Source of the DNA: Noviherbaspirillum pedocola | GTDB taxonomy: Bacteria; Pseudomonadota; Gammaproteobacteria; Burkholderiales; Burkholderiaceae_D | NCBI RefSeq assembly: GCF_016632335.1 | Contig: NZ_JAEPBG010000005.1 | Span: forward strand, 248,001 to 312,000 | Direction of reading: 5' to 3' | DNA length: 64,000 nucleotides | Part shown: positions 1 to 9,457 of the stretch, one piece after another | Position numbering within the stretch: the first letter of the stretch is position 1 | Layout of the letters: each line of letters opens with the position of its first letter | Translations under genes and position numbers: made by a program | Notes under the pieces: model-generated | Seen by the model: only the letters and a program-made list of their open reading frames with translations | Databases searched by the model: none | Told to the model about the DNA's origin: nothing

Positions 1-2439
1 GCCTTCGCGCCAGACCACGCCTGGCTCCCAGACAAAGCGCGCACGGGCGACCTGCGAAATCGGCACCGACTTGCCCGACGCGGTCGGCACATTGGTGCCG
101 TTCAGCAGCTCAATGCTGGAACGTTCCTCCACCGGCTGGCGCATGACGATGTCAATCAGCTTGTCGCCTTCACGGAACTGGCCGATGGTCGTGCCGGACA
201 GGATGGTATTGGCCGAGCGCATCACCGTCTGCGAGGTGATGCCAAGCGCCCGCAGCTTGTCCTGATCGAGGTCGAGCCGCAGCACCTTGACCGATTCATT
301 CCAGTTGTCGTTCACGCCCCGGGTGTTCGGATTGGCGCGCATGACTTCCTTCACCTGATCGGCGATGCGGCGCACCTTGTCGACCTCCAGGCCAGTGACA
401 CGGAATTGCACCGGATACGGCACCGGCGGTCCGTTCGGCAACTGCTTCACGCGGCCGCGCACTTCCGGAAAATCCGTACGGAACAGATCGGCGATGCGAT
501 GACGCAGCGCTTCCCGAGTTTCCAGGTCTTTCGGCAGGATCACGACCTGTGCCACGTTCGTCTGCGGAAAGATCTGATCCAGTGGCAGATAGAAACGCGG
601 GCTGCCGGTACCGACATAGCTGGTGACGCTCACGATGCCCTGCTGCTTGGCCAGGTAGGTTTCCAGCTTTTTTACCTGCGACTCGGTGGCCTGGAAGGAC
701 GAGCCTTCCGGCAGCCACATCTCGACCATCAGCTCCGGCCGCACCGAATCCGGAAAGAACTGCTGCTCGATGAAGCGAAAGCCGAGCACGCCGAGCACGA
801 AGGTTGCCAGCGTCAGCGCGATGGTGGTCTTGCGCCACTCGACGCACCAGGAGACTAGCTTGCGAAAGCGCGCATAGAACGGCGTGTTGAACAGTTCATG
901 GTGGCCATCGGCTCCGGCGGCCGGCTTGACCTTCAGCAGCACGTAGCCGATGTATGGCGTGAACAGCACGGCCGCCAGCCAGGAAATCAGCAGCGCGATG
1001 GCATTCACCGAAAACATCGAGAAGGTGTATTCGCCGGCGGCTGACTTCGCCAGGCCGATGGGCAGGAAGCCGGCTGCGGTGATCAGGGTGCCGGTCAGCA
1101 TCGGAATCGCCGTCGACGTGTAGGCAAAGGTCGCAGCCTCGAAACGCGACAAGCCCTCTTCCATTTTCCGCACCATCATCTCGACGGCGATGATCGCATC
1201 GTCCACCAGCAAGCCGAGGGCAATGATCAGCGCGCCCAGGGATATCTTGTGCAGGTTGATGCCCAGGATATGCATGAACAGGAAGGTCACTGCGAGCACC
1301 AGCGGGATGGTCAAGGCCACGACCAGGCCGGGCCGCGCATCCAGGCGCATCGGTTTCGTATGCAGCCCGAGCGCGATGAAGCTCACCGCGAGCACGATCA
1401 GCACCGCTTCGACCAGCGTATGCACGAACTCATGCACCGACGAAGCCACCATCTTCGGCTGATCCGTGACCTGCTGCAGCTCGATGCCGACCGGCAGCTT
1501 TGCCCGGATCGCATCGGTTGCCTTCTGCAGATTCTCGCCGAGCTCGATGATGTTGCCGCCCTTCTCCATCGAGATGCCAAGGCCGATCACTTCCCGGCCG
1601 TTGAAACGCATCTTGTCCTGCGGCGGATCGCGGAAGCCGCGATGCACAGTGGCCACGTCTCCCAGGCGGAAAGTGCTGTTCCCGGCGCGCAGCTGCAGGT
1701 TTTCCAGATCCTTCACCGAGCGCAGCGCGCCGCTGACGCGAACCTGCAGATTGTCACTGGGCGTGACCAGCACGCCGGTCGATTCCACCGCGTTCTGCGC
1801 GTTGATCTGCGCGATGATCGACTCGATAGGCACGCCAAGCTGGGCGAAGCGCTTGTGGGAAAACTCGATGTAGATGCGCTCGTCCTGTACGCCATACAGC
1901 TCGACCTTCGACACCGACGGCACCAGCAGCAATTGCTGACGCACGAAATCGGCATAGTCCTTCAGCTCGGCATAGTTGAAACCGTCGCCGGAAAGCGCGT
2001 AGATCGAACCGAAGGTGTCGCCGAACTCATCGTTGAAGAACGGCCCGGCCACGCCGCCAGGCAGCGTGCCGCGGATGTCGCCGATTTTCTTGCGCACCTG
2101 GTACCAGGCATTCGCCACTTCGCGCGGCGGAGTCGATTCACGCAGTTGCAGGATGATCAGCGTCTCGCCAGGTTTCGAATAGCTACGAATGCGGTCGATG
2201 TACGGCGTTTCCTGCAGCTTTTTCTCGAGCTTGTCGGTGACCTGGTCGGCCATCTGCAGCGCGGTGGCGCCGGGCCAGTAGGCGCGCACTACCATCGCAC
2301 GGAAGGTGAACGGCGGATCTTCGTCCTGGCCGAGATCGGTATAACTCATGACGCCGCCGATGAGCAGCACCACGATCAGGTAGCGGATCAGCGGAATGTG
2401 CTGCAGCGCCCATCGCGACAGATTGAAACCGCCCTTCAT
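1..2439 (-). CDS. RND efflux transporter permease, C-terminus cut by window edge
   Basis: Inner-membrane proton-driven pump subunit of a tripartite efflux system. About 813 residues are visible, reading right to left from an ATG at 2439 and still open at position 1. The N-terminus has the cytoplasmic amphipathic stretch and TM1, then GQDEDPPFTF and WPGATALQMADQVTDKLEKK, typical of the TriC/MexK-like branch of the HAE1 family. Around 1190-1260 the translation reads ISLGALIIALGLLVDDAIIA, the TM4 segment whose paired Asp residues relay protons. The start codon overlaps the stop of the adaptor gene (ATGA, 2436-2439), so the two are translationally coupled. An outer-membrane factor is not visible. 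Substrate cannot be told from sequence; triclosan-type or other hydrophobic drugs are possible by family. Confidence 0.93.
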   Translation of the reverse strand, partial: MKGGFNLSRWALQHIPLIRYLIVVLLIGGVMSYTDLGQDEDPPFTFRAMVVRAYWPGATALQMADQVTDKLEKKLQETPYIDRIRSYSKPGETLIILQLRESTPPREVANAWYQVRKKIGDIRGTLPGGVAGPFFNDEFGDTFGSIYALSGDGFNYAELKDYADFVRQQLLLVPSVSKVELYGVQDERIYIEFSHKRFAQLGVPIESIIAQINAQNAVESTGVLVTPSDNLQVRVSGALRSVKDLENLQLRAGNSTFRLGDVATVHRGFRDPPQDKMRFNGREVIGLGISMEKGGNIIELGENLQKATDAIRAKLPVGIELQQVTDQPKMVASSVHEFVHTLVEAVLIVLAVSFIALGLHTKPMRLDARPGLVVALTIPLVLAVTFLFMHILGINLHKISLGALIIALGLLVDDAIIAVEMMVRKMEEGLSRFEAATFAYTSTAIPMLTGTLITAAGFLPIGLAKSAAGEYTFSMFSVNAIALLISWLAAVLFTPYIGYVLLKVKPAAGADGHHELFNTPFYARFRKLVSWCVEWRKTTIALTLATFVLGVLGFRFIEQQFFPDSVRPELMVEMWLPEGSSFQATESQVKKLETYLAKQQGIVSVTSYVGTGSPRFYLPLDQIFPQTNVAQVVILPKDLETREALRHRIADLFRTDFPEVRGRVKQLPNGPPVPYPVQFRVTGLEVDKVRRIADQVKEVMRANPNTRGVNDNWNESVKVLRLDLDQDKLRALGITSQTVMRSANTILSGTTIGQFREGDKLIDIVMRQPVEERSSIELLNGTNVPTASGKSVPISQVARARFVWEPGVVWREG

Positions 2440-3587
2440 TTGCCCGCCCCGTCGGCCTCGTTGTTCGCTACCCGCTCGCCGTCGAGCACCGTCACTTTCT
2501 GGCCCGGCTTGAGCAGATGCACGCCGGCGGTGACCACGATCTGCCCTGGCTCCACGCCGCTGGCAATCAGCATGTCATTGCCGGACGGGCCGGCGAGCTG
2601 AACCTGCGCCAGTCGCACCGCGCCCTTTTCCACGACCCACACGCCCGTTCCCTGTCCGTCCTTGACCAGGGCGGAAAGCGGCACCCGCACGGTAGGCTTC
2701 GTTCCGGCTTCGTTGAAGGTGACGTAAGCCGTCATGCCCAGGCGCACGTCCTCAGGCGCATTCGGCAGTGCGATCTTGGCGGTATAGGTACGGGTGACCG
2801 GATCGGCCACCGGTGACAGTTCGCGCAGCTTGCCCGGCAGTGCCTGGTCCGGATTGGCCCAGGTACGCACCTTGACGTTGTCGACCTTGCGCAACTCGTC
2901 CACCCGGTCTTCCGGAAGGCTGATCACAATTTCCTTTTCGCCGATCTGGGCCACCCGAATCACCGGCGTGCCGGCGGCCACGACCTGCCCGGTTTCGGCA
3001 TCAATGCCGGTGACCACGCCATCGGCGTCCGCCACGAGGTTGCCGTAGCCGGTCTGGTTGCGCTGCGTGCGCAACGCCGCGGAGGCCTGTTCATAGTTTG
3101 CCTTCGCCGCGCGATAAGCAGTTTCCTTGCTGTCAAGCACCGCCTGGCTCACGAAGTTCTTTTCGCGCAAGTCCTTGTAGCGCGCATATTCGGCCTTGGC
3201 CAGGGACAGATTGCTCTCCGCCGCCTGCAGCGCCGCATTCGCCTGGGTCTGCGCCAATTGCAAATCCTGCGGATCGAGGCGCATCAGCACCTGACCGCGC
3301 TTGACCGGGGAACCAACGTCCACCAGCCGCGCGACGATCTTTCCACCGACCCGAAAGCCCAGCCGCGATTCATACCTCGCCCTGACATCCCCGGGATATT
3401 CCGCCACTGACGACGCATTGACTGCGGCAAGCCGCATCGCGCGTACCGGGCGCACTTCCTCGACCTTTTCCACCGGCTTGGAGCAGGCGCCGAGCAGGAG
3501 CGCAGACAAGAGCGCCACCGAACCCAGCCTGGCTGCCGGAAAAAAGCGTGTGCGAGCTGCAATCGCGGCCTTGGGAATATCCACCAT
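2436..3587 (-). CDS. RND efflux periplasmic adaptor (membrane fusion lipoprotein)
   Basis: Periplasmic adaptor that bridges the RND permease and an outer-membrane channel, 383 residues from the chosen start. A lipoprotein signal ends in LLLGAC, so the mature protein is probably anchored by lipid at this Cys. The barrel-sandwich hybrid halves flank an alpha-helical hairpin (Ala/Gln-rich, about residues 110-170), followed by the beta-barrel domain. The ATG at 3587 is chosen because AAAGGAAA lies just upstream; the reading frame is open further upstream to 3713 but this would run through the operator region and the start of hpnC. First gene of the two-gene efflux operon. Confidence 0.92.
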   Translation of the reverse strand: MVDIPKAAIAARTRFFPAARLGSVALLSALLLGACSKPVEKVEEVRPVRAMRLAAVNASSVAEYPGDVRARYESRLGFRVGGKIVARLVDVGSPVKRGQVLMRLDPQDLQLAQTQANAALQAAESNLSLAKAEYARYKDLREKNFVSQAVLDSKETAYRAAKANYEQASAALRTQRNQTGYGNLVADADGVVTGIDAETGQVVAAGTPVIRVAQIGEKEIVISLPEDRVDELRKVDNVKVRTWANPDQALPGKLRELSPVADPVTRTYTAKIALPNAPEDVRLGMTAYVTFNEAGTKPTVRVPLSALVKDGQGTGVWVVEKGAVRLAQVQLAGPSGNDMLIASGVEPGQIVVTAGVHLLKPGQKVTVLDGERVANNEADGAGK

Positions 3588-3660
3588 GATTTCCTTTACT
3601 ATGCGGGCTGCGCGAGCCCGTCGACGGACTGCTGCCGTCCTGACATGGCAGCTATGACAG

Positions 3661-3682
3661 TTACTGACTGATGAGTCGGTAA
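3661..3682. promoter_or_regulatory. palindromic operator, TetR-type, between efflux operon and hpnC
   Basis: A 22-bp near-perfect inverted repeat with arms TTACTGACT and AGTCGGTAA around GATG (one mismatch). It lies 74 bp upstream of the efflux adaptor start and 30 bp upstream of hpnC. Length, symmetry and location fit a TetR/AcrR-family operator controlling the divergent efflux genes; no regulator gene is in the window, so the protein that binds is unknown. Confidence 0.5.
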
Positions 3683-3711
3683 TTATATGCGATTTGTTTT
3701 CCCGGACTTCC

Positions 3712-4572
3712 ATGCCCGTTGACCATTACGAGAACTTTCCCGTCGCTTCGGTGCTGCTGCCGGCGCGGCTGCGGCCGCCGGTCGAGGCGATTTACGCCTT
3801 CGCCCGCAGCGCCGACGACATTGCGGATGAAGGAGACGCCACGCCCGAAGAGCGTCTTGCGAGCTTGCAGGAATACGAGCAGGAACTGGATCGGATCGAG
3901 TCAGGCGTAACACCGAGCACGCGCCTGTTCCAGAAATTGACAACGATGGTAGCGGAACACGCCTTGCCGCTACAACCAATGCGCGACTTGTTGTCCGCCT
4001 TTAAACAGGACGTGGTCGTCAAACGCTATGCAGGCTACGCCGACCTCCTCGACTATTGCAGGCGCTCGGCCAATCCGGTCGGCAGGCTGATGCTGCATCT
4101 GTTCGGCGCCGCCGACGAGAGCCATTGCCGCCAGTCCGACGCGGTCTGCACCGCGCTGCAACTGATCAATTTCTGGCAGGACGTGGCCGTCGACTGGGAC
4201 AAGGGCCGCATTTATCTGCCGCTGGAAGACATGCAGCGTTTCGGCGTCGCACAAAGCGATATTGCGGGTGGCGTGGCCGACGAGCGCTGGCGTGCGCTGA
4301 TGGCTTTCGAAGTGGCTCGCGCCCGTGCCTTGATGCAGGAAGGCGCGCCGCTGGCACTGCGGATGCGTGGCCGCATCGGCTGGGAGCTGCGGCTGATCGT
4401 CCAGGGCGGACTGCACATCCTGGATGCGATCGAAGCGGCCGACTACGACGTGTTTCGCCATCGTCCGACGCTGGGAAAAGCCGACTGGCTGCGCCTGGCC
4501 TGGCGCGCGCTCACCATGCGTGGGCAGCGAGTTGCCGAACCTGTATCAAAGCCCGGTTCTCGGCTACGATAG
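3712..4572 (+). CDS. hpnC: squalene synthase HpnC (hydroxysqualene synthase)
   Basis: Trans-isoprenyl diphosphate synthase family protein, 286 residues. In the HpnCDE route HpnD makes presqualene diphosphate from two farnesyl diphosphates, HpnC converts it to hydroxysqualene, and HpnE reduces that to squalene for hopanoids or related lipids. The first Asp-rich motif is visible in RSADDIADEGD and the second region in INFWQDVAVDWDKGRIYLP. The ATG at 3712 gives MPVDHYENFPVAS, the standard family N-terminus; an in-frame TTG 18 bases earlier is less likely. It is the first of three tightly linked genes, 35 bases ahead of hpnD. Confidence 0.93.
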   Translation: MPVDHYENFPVASVLLPARLRPPVEAIYAFARSADDIADEGDATPEERLASLQEYEQELDRIESGVTPSTRLFQKLTTMVAEHALPLQPMRDLLSAFKQDVVVKRYAGYADLLDYCRRSANPVGRLMLHLFGAADESHCRQSDAVCTALQLINFWQDVAVDWDKGRIYLPLEDMQRFGVAQSDIAGGVADERWRALMAFEVARARALMQEGAPLALRMRGRIGWELRLIVQGGLHILDAIEAADYDVFRHRPTLGKADWLRLAWRALTMRGQRVAEPVSKPGSRLR

Positions 4573-4607
4573 CGGCCTTTCCATTCCCGCACGCCGTCAC
4601 CCGCCCC

Positions 4608-5441
4608 ATGTCTCCCGATGAATACTGCCAGCAGAAGGCTGTGCAAAGCGGCTCCAGCTTTTATTACAGCTTCCTGTTCCTGCCGCCCGAGCGCCGGCGC
4701 GCGATCACGGCGCTGTACGCTTACTGCCGGGAAGTCGATGATGCGGTAGATGAAACCAGTGACGAGAATGTCGCCCGCACCAAGCTGCTGTGGTGGCGTC
4801 GCGAACTTGCAGCCATGCTCGCCGGCGAGCCGACCCATCCGGTGACGCGCGCGCTGCTGCCGCATCTGCAGACCTTCAAGCTCAGTGGCGAGCATCTGGC
4901 GGCGATCATCGATGGCATGGAAATGGACCTGACCCAGACCCGCTATCTCGATTACCCCGGCCTGAAACGCTATTGCTGGCATGTGGCGGGCGTGGTGGGC
5001 ATCCTGTCGGCCAGCATTTTTGGTGCTACCCGGCCGGAAACTTTGCAATACGCGGAAAAGCTGGGCCTGGCGTTCCAGTTGACCAACATCATCCGCGACG
5101 TCGGCGAAGATGCACGGCGCGGGCGTATCTATTTACCTGTCAATGAGTTGCAGCAGTTTGGCGTGACCGCGGCCGACATCCTGAACGCCAACCACACCGA
5201 CAAGTTTGAAAAGCTGATGGCCTTCCAAACCACCCGGGCGCAGCAGCTCTATGACGAAGCGTTCGCGCTGCTGCCGGCCGAGGATCGGCGCGCGCAGCGC
5301 CCCGGACTGATCATGGCGGCGATCTACCGCACGCTGCTGAATGAGATCGAGCGCGATCGCTTTCACGTGCTGAAACAGAAGATTTCTCTGACGCCGCTGC
5401 GCAAGCTGTGGATTGCATGGAAGACCTATGTCCGAGGTTAG
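4608..5441 (+). CDS. hpnD: presqualene diphosphate synthase HpnD
   Basis: Paralogue of the preceding gene, 277 residues, condensing two farnesyl diphosphates to presqualene diphosphate. The Asp-rich motifs are YCREVDDAVDE (near residue 40) and NIIRDVGEDARRGRIYLP (near residue 160), both with the expected aspartates. The frame is open far upstream into hpnC, but the ATG at 4608 (MSPDEYCQQKA) matches the family start and begins after the hpnC stop. Its last 14 bases overlap hpnE. Confidence 0.94.
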   Translation: MSPDEYCQQKAVQSGSSFYYSFLFLPPERRRAITALYAYCREVDDAVDETSDENVARTKLLWWRRELAAMLAGEPTHPVTRALLPHLQTFKLSGEHLAAIIDGMEMDLTQTRYLDYPGLKRYCWHVAGVVGILSASIFGATRPETLQYAEKLGLAFQLTNIIRDVGEDARRGRIYLPVNELQQFGVTAADILNANHTDKFEKLMAFQTTRAQQLYDEAFALLPAEDRRAQRPGLIMAAIYRTLLNEIERDRFHVLKQKISLTPLRKLWIAWKTYVRG

Positions 5442-6726
5442 CCCGCGGGTAGCCGTCGTCGGCGGCGGCTGGGCTGGCTGTGCGGCGGCGGTCGAACTGA
5501 CGCAGCGCGGCGCGCAGGTGACGCTGTACGAAGCGGCGCGCACGCTTGGCGGGCGGGCGCGCGCGGTCGACATCAACGGCAGGCGTCTCGACAACGGCCA
5601 GCATATCCTGCTCGGCGCCTATGGCGAAAGCCTGCGCCTGATGCGCGAAGTCGGCATCGCCCCGGAGTCGGCATTGCTGCGCCTGCCATTGCAGATGCGC
5701 TATCCGGCCGGGCCGGAAGGCATGGACTTTGTCGCACCGCGCCTGCCCGCGCCGCTGCACCTGGCAATCGCACTGCTGCGCGCACGCGGGCTGGATCGTG
5801 CCGACCGCCTGGCGCTGGCCCGGTTCTCCACCACCGCGCGCTGGATGGGCTGGCGTCTGTACAACGACTGCAGCGTCGATGAATTGCTGCAGCGTTTTGA
5901 GCAGACCGAGCGCCTCATCCGGCTGATGTGGCGGCCGCTGTGCATCGCAGCGCTGAATACGCCGCCGGAGCGCGCGTCAGCGCAGGTATTTCTGAGCGTG
6001 CTGCGCGACAGTCTTGGCGCGCGCCGCAGCGCATCGGACATGCTGGTGCCGCGGCTGGATCTGAGCGAACTGTTCCCGGCGCGCGCCGCTGCCTGGCTGT
6101 GCGAGCGCGGCGGGCGTGTCGAGCACGGCGCCGCGGTCGACACATTGCAACGCCACGAAGGCGGCTGGCTGCTGCGTGGAGAAAGATACGATGCCGTCGT
6201 GCTGGCGGTGCAGCCGGCGGCGGCCGCCGCGCTGATCGATGATCTGGCGCCCTCTCCGCTACCCGCGTTCGAATGGGAAGCGATCACCACCGTCTACCTG
6301 CAATACGAAAACGGCCTGCGTTTGCCGCATCCTTTGCTGGCGCTGCTGGACGACCCTGAAACCGGCCGCTTCGGCCAGTTCGTCTTCGACCGCGGGCAGC
6401 TCGATGCAGACCGTGCCGGGTTGCTTGCCGTCGTCATCAGCGCATCGGGCGCGGCCCTGCAACTGGGTCGCAACGCGCTCGCCGCTTCGGCCGCGACCCA
6501 GCTCGCCGAAGCCTTTGCGATGCCCCAACTCGCCCAGCCCGAATGGAATGCGGTGATCTCGGAAAAGCGCGCAACTTTCGCCTGCACGCCAGGCCTGGCT
6601 CGTCCCGGCAACGACATCGGCATCCCGGGGCTGGCGCTGGCTGGCGACTACACCGCGAGCGAGTATCCGGCGACGCTGGAGTCGGCAGTGAGAAGTGGCG
6701 TCGCCGCGGCCCGAATTCTTTTGTAG
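5428..6726 (+). CDS. hpnE: hydroxysqualene dehydroxylase HpnE
   Basis: FAD-dependent amine-oxidase-fold enzyme of 432 residues that completes squalene synthesis from hydroxysqualene. The N-terminal dinucleotide-binding motif is VAVVGGGWAGCAAA, followed by an acidic residue at the end of beta-2 (LYEA) and GGRA; the C-terminus has the FAD-contacting GLALAGDYTASEYPATLESA. The start ATG at 5428 lies inside the end of hpnD, indicating coupling. The stop codon TAG forms the first bases of a palindromic intergenic repeat. No squalene-hopene cyclase gene is in the window. Confidence 0.93.
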   Translation: MSEVSPRVAVVGGGWAGCAAAVELTQRGAQVTLYEAARTLGGRARAVDINGRRLDNGQHILLGAYGESLRLMREVGIAPESALLRLPLQMRYPAGPEGMDFVAPRLPAPLHLAIALLRARGLDRADRLALARFSTTARWMGWRLYNDCSVDELLQRFEQTERLIRLMWRPLCIAALNTPPERASAQVFLSVLRDSLGARRSASDMLVPRLDLSELFPARAAAWLCERGGRVEHGAAVDTLQRHEGGWLLRGERYDAVVLAVQPAAAAALIDDLAPSPLPAFEWEAITTVYLQYENGLRLPHPLLALLDDPETGRFGQFVFDRGQLDADRAGLLAVVISASGAALQLGRNALAASAATQLAEAFAMPQLAQPEWNAVISEKRATFACTPGLARPGNDIGIPGLALAGDYTASEYPATLESAVRSGVAAARILL

Positions 6727-6785
6727 GGTGGGCGCAGCCCACGGGGTCAGGAGTCGAACAACCGCGTGGACTGCGCCCACCCTAC
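6723..6785. repeat. 63-bp palindromic intergenic repeat, copy 1
   Basis: Inverted repeat with 21-base arms that begin GTAGGGTGGGCGCAGCCCAC, separated by 21 bases. The same structure occurs at 10740-10802 with the same total length. It starts inside the hpnE stop codon. This is a dispersed REP-like palindrome of the kind scattered between genes in many betaproteobacteria; it can form a long hairpin and could serve as a transcription end point between hpnE and the converging radA. Confidence 0.85.
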
Positions 6786-6833
6786 CGCATCGTTTCAAAC
6801 ATCGCGGCCGCCTCCCCGCGAACGCGCCCCGCC

Positions 6834-8204
6834 TTATCCATGCTCCCGCACCCGCGCCAGCGCCTCATCGATGCGTTCCACCGGAATGATGGTCAAGCCT
6901 TCGATCGGCGCCTTCGGCGCATTCGCCTTTGGAATCAGCGCCAGCGAAAACCCGAGCTTGGCCGCTTCGCGCAGACGCTCCTGGCCGCGCGGCGCCGGTC
7001 GGATCTCGCCGGCCAGGCCGACTTCGCCGAACACCACCAGGCCGCGCGGCAGCGCCTTGCTACGCATCGACGACTGAATCGCCAGCAGCACCGCGAGGTC
7101 GGCCGCCGGCTCGGCAATCTTCACGCCGCCCACCGCGTTGATGAACACATCCTGGTCGAATGCGGCAACGCCGGCATGTCGGTGCAGCACCGCCAGCAGC
7201 ATCGCCAGCCGGTTCTGCTCGAGGCCCACCGACAGCCGGCGCGCATTCGGCAGATGCGACGCATCCACCAGCGCCTGCACTTCCACCAGCAACGGCCGCG
7301 TGCCTTCCTGCGTCACCATCACGCAGGAACCGGGCACCTGGTTGTCATGCTGCGACAGAAACAGCGCCGAAGGATTCGACACGCCCTTCAAGCCTTTTTC
7401 GCTCATCGCGAACACACCCAGCTCGTTGACCGCGCCGAAACGGTTCTTGATCGCGCGCACCAGGCGAAAGCTGGAATGGGTATCGCCCTCGAAATACAGC
7501 ACGGTATCGACGATATGCTCGAGCACGCGCGGACCCGCCAGCGCGCCTTCCTTCGTTACATGGCCGACCATGATGATGGTTACGCCGGACTGCTTCGCCA
7601 CCCGGGTCAGCTGCGCCGCGCATTCGCGCACCTGCGCCACCGAGCCCGGCGCGGAAGTCAGCGCATCCGAATACAGCGTCTGGATCGAATCGATCACCGC
7701 CACCTGCGGCTTGTGCTCGGCCAGTGTCGCAACGATCTTCTCGAGCTGGATTTCCGCCTGCAGCATCAGATCGCGCGCATCCACCGCCAGGCGCTTGGCG
7801 CGCAGCGCGATCTGCGCGCCCGATTCCTCGCCGCTGACATACAGCACCCGCTTGACGCGCGACAGATTGGCCAGCGCCTGCAGCAGCAGCGTCGATTTGC
7901 CTATGCCCGGATCGCCGCCGATCAGCACCACGCCGCCGGCGACCAGACCGCCGCCCAGCACCCGGTCGAATTCCTCGATCCCGGTGCCAAAACGCGGCAC
8001 ATCGATCGCCTCGATGTCGGCCAGGCTCATCACCGGCGAGGCTTGCGCCAAACCCTGCGGCGAGCTCGAGAATCGGTTATTGCCGCCTTCGGCGACGCTC
8101 TCCACCAGGGTGTTCCAGGCGCCGCACGCCGGGCACTGACCGGCCCATTTGCTGCTGATGCCGCCGCACTCGCTGCATACATACTGGGTTTTTGCCTTGG
8201 CCAT
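6834..8204 (-). CDS. radA: DNA repair protein RadA
   Basis: RecA-related branch-migration ATPase (456 residues) that helps process recombination intermediates. It has the N-terminal zinc finger CSEC...CPAC, the Walker A motif GGDPGIGKST, the RadA signature KNRFGAVNELGVFAM, and the C-terminal Lon-protease-like domain (VGGVKIAEPAADLAVLLA). The start at 8204 (MAKAKTQYVC) is the family start; the longer open frame extends over the end of alr. It follows alr by 14 bases in the same direction. Confidence 0.96.
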   Translation of the reverse strand: MAKAKTQYVCSECGGISSKWAGQCPACGAWNTLVESVAEGGNNRFSSSPQGLAQASPVMSLADIEAIDVPRFGTGIEEFDRVLGGGLVAGGVVLIGGDPGIGKSTLLLQALANLSRVKRVLYVSGEESGAQIALRAKRLAVDARDLMLQAEIQLEKIVATLAEHKPQVAVIDSIQTLYSDALTSAPGSVAQVRECAAQLTRVAKQSGVTIIMVGHVTKEGALAGPRVLEHIVDTVLYFEGDTHSSFRLVRAIKNRFGAVNELGVFAMSEKGLKGVSNPSALFLSQHDNQVPGSCVMVTQEGTRPLLVEVQALVDASHLPNARRLSVGLEQNRLAMLLAVLHRHAGVAAFDQDVFINAVGGVKIAEPAADLAVLLAIQSSMRSKALPRGLVVFGEVGLAGEIRPAPRGQERLREAAKLGFSLALIPKANAPKAPIEGLTIIPVERIDEALARVREHG

Positions 8205-8218
8205 TCGCTGCCTTTTCC

Positions 8219-9304
8219 TTATTCGGTTTCGCGCACCGTCACCGCGACCCGCGGCGCCAGCGCGCACATCAATTCATAACCAATGGTGCCGGCTGCCTGC
8301 GCCACCTCGTCGATCGGCAAGCCCTCGCCCCATAGCGTGACCGCGCTGCCGATCCCAGCCCCGGGCGAGCTCGACAAATCCACCGTGATCATGTCCATCG
8401 ACACACGACCCGCGATCGCACAGCGCTTGCCATCGACCAGCACCGGCGTGCCATCCGGCGCATGCCGCGGATAACCGTCTGCATAACCGCAGGCGACGAC
8501 CCCGATGCGTGTCGGCTTGTCGGCGACGAAACGGCTGCCGTAACCAACCGCTTCTCCCGCCTCGACCTGTTGCACGCCGATGATGCGGCTCGACAGTGTC
8601 ATGCCAGGCCGCAAGCCATGGCGCTCGGCGCTGATCCCATCCGGCGTGGCGCCGTAGAGCATGATGCCCGGCCGCATCCAGGCATCGCCAAGTTCAGGGT
8701 GATGCAAGCTCGCCGCCGAATTCGCCAGCGACATTTCGACGCCAAGGCCGGCAGCCGCGCCGCGCAGGCGCTCGACCTGCAGCTGCATCGGCAACCTGGG
8801 ATTGTCTTCGTCATCGGCGTTGGCGAAATGGGTGACCAGCGTGATGTCCCGCACCCAGGGCAAGGCCCGCAAACGCTGGTGCACCGTGGACACCGCCTCC
8901 GGCCGGAAGCCGAGTCGGTTCATTCCGGTGTTGACTTTCAAATGCACGTGCAGCGGCTGCGGCAGCCGCGCCAGTTCCAGCATGCGCAGCTGTTCCTCGC
9001 AATGCACCAGCACATCGATATCGAGACGGCCAGCCAGTTCCAGGTCGGCGCTGTCGAAGAATCCTTCGATCAGCAGCACTCTTTTGCGCCAGCCAAGCTC
9101 GCGCAAAACCTGCGCGGCTTCGGGCTCGACCAGCGCCAGGCCATCGGCGTCGGCAAAGGCACGCATGCCATTGGCCAGGCCGTGCCCATAAGCATTGGCT
9201 TTCACCACCGCCCATATGCGCGATGCCGGTGCCAGACGGCGCACCAATCCCAGATTGGAGCGCATCGCAGCAATATCAATAGTGGCGAAAATAGGTCTAG
9301 GCAT
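8219..9304 (-). CDS. alr: alanine racemase
   Basis: PLP enzyme interconverting L- and D-alanine for peptidoglycan, 361 residues, close to the usual length. The PLP lysine lies in AVVKANAYGHG near residue 35, and the catalytic tyrosine in GEAVGYGSRF near residue 255. Fold-type III barrel followed by a beta domain (MDMITVDLS). Transcribed with radA; divergent from lplT with a 153-base spacer. Whether it is the constitutive or catabolic isozyme cannot be decided. Confidence 0.95.
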   Translation of the reverse strand: MPRPIFATIDIAAMRSNLGLVRRLAPASRIWAVVKANAYGHGLANGMRAFADADGLALVEPEAAQVLRELGWRKRVLLIEGFFDSADLELAGRLDIDVLVHCEEQLRMLELARLPQPLHVHLKVNTGMNRLGFRPEAVSTVHQRLRALPWVRDITLVTHFANADDEDNPRLPMQLQVERLRGAAAGLGVEMSLANSAASLHHPELGDAWMRPGIMLYGATPDGISAERHGLRPGMTLSSRIIGVQQVEAGEAVGYGSRFVADKPTRIGVVACGYADGYPRHAPDGTPVLVDGKRCAIAGRVSMDMITVDLSSSPGAGIGSAVTLWGEGLPIDEVAQAAGTIGYELMCALAPRVAVTVRETE

Positions 9305-9457
9305 GTGGAGACAATGTGATGAGAGAAGGAAAAGAGCAGGTCGACAATTTTACCGGACGGCATTCCGGCAACCGCGCAGAAATCAAGGGGATAGCAAAGC
9401 TTTCATGGTATAAAGCTCGCCAATGTACTCGACCTATTGCCTCGCGGACACTCGTGA

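Noticed and set aside
1249-2601. 450-codon plus-strand frame in the RND permease region
   Set aside because: The opposite strand encodes conserved RND motifs over the same bases; the plus-strand translation is low-complexity His/Gln-rich shadow.
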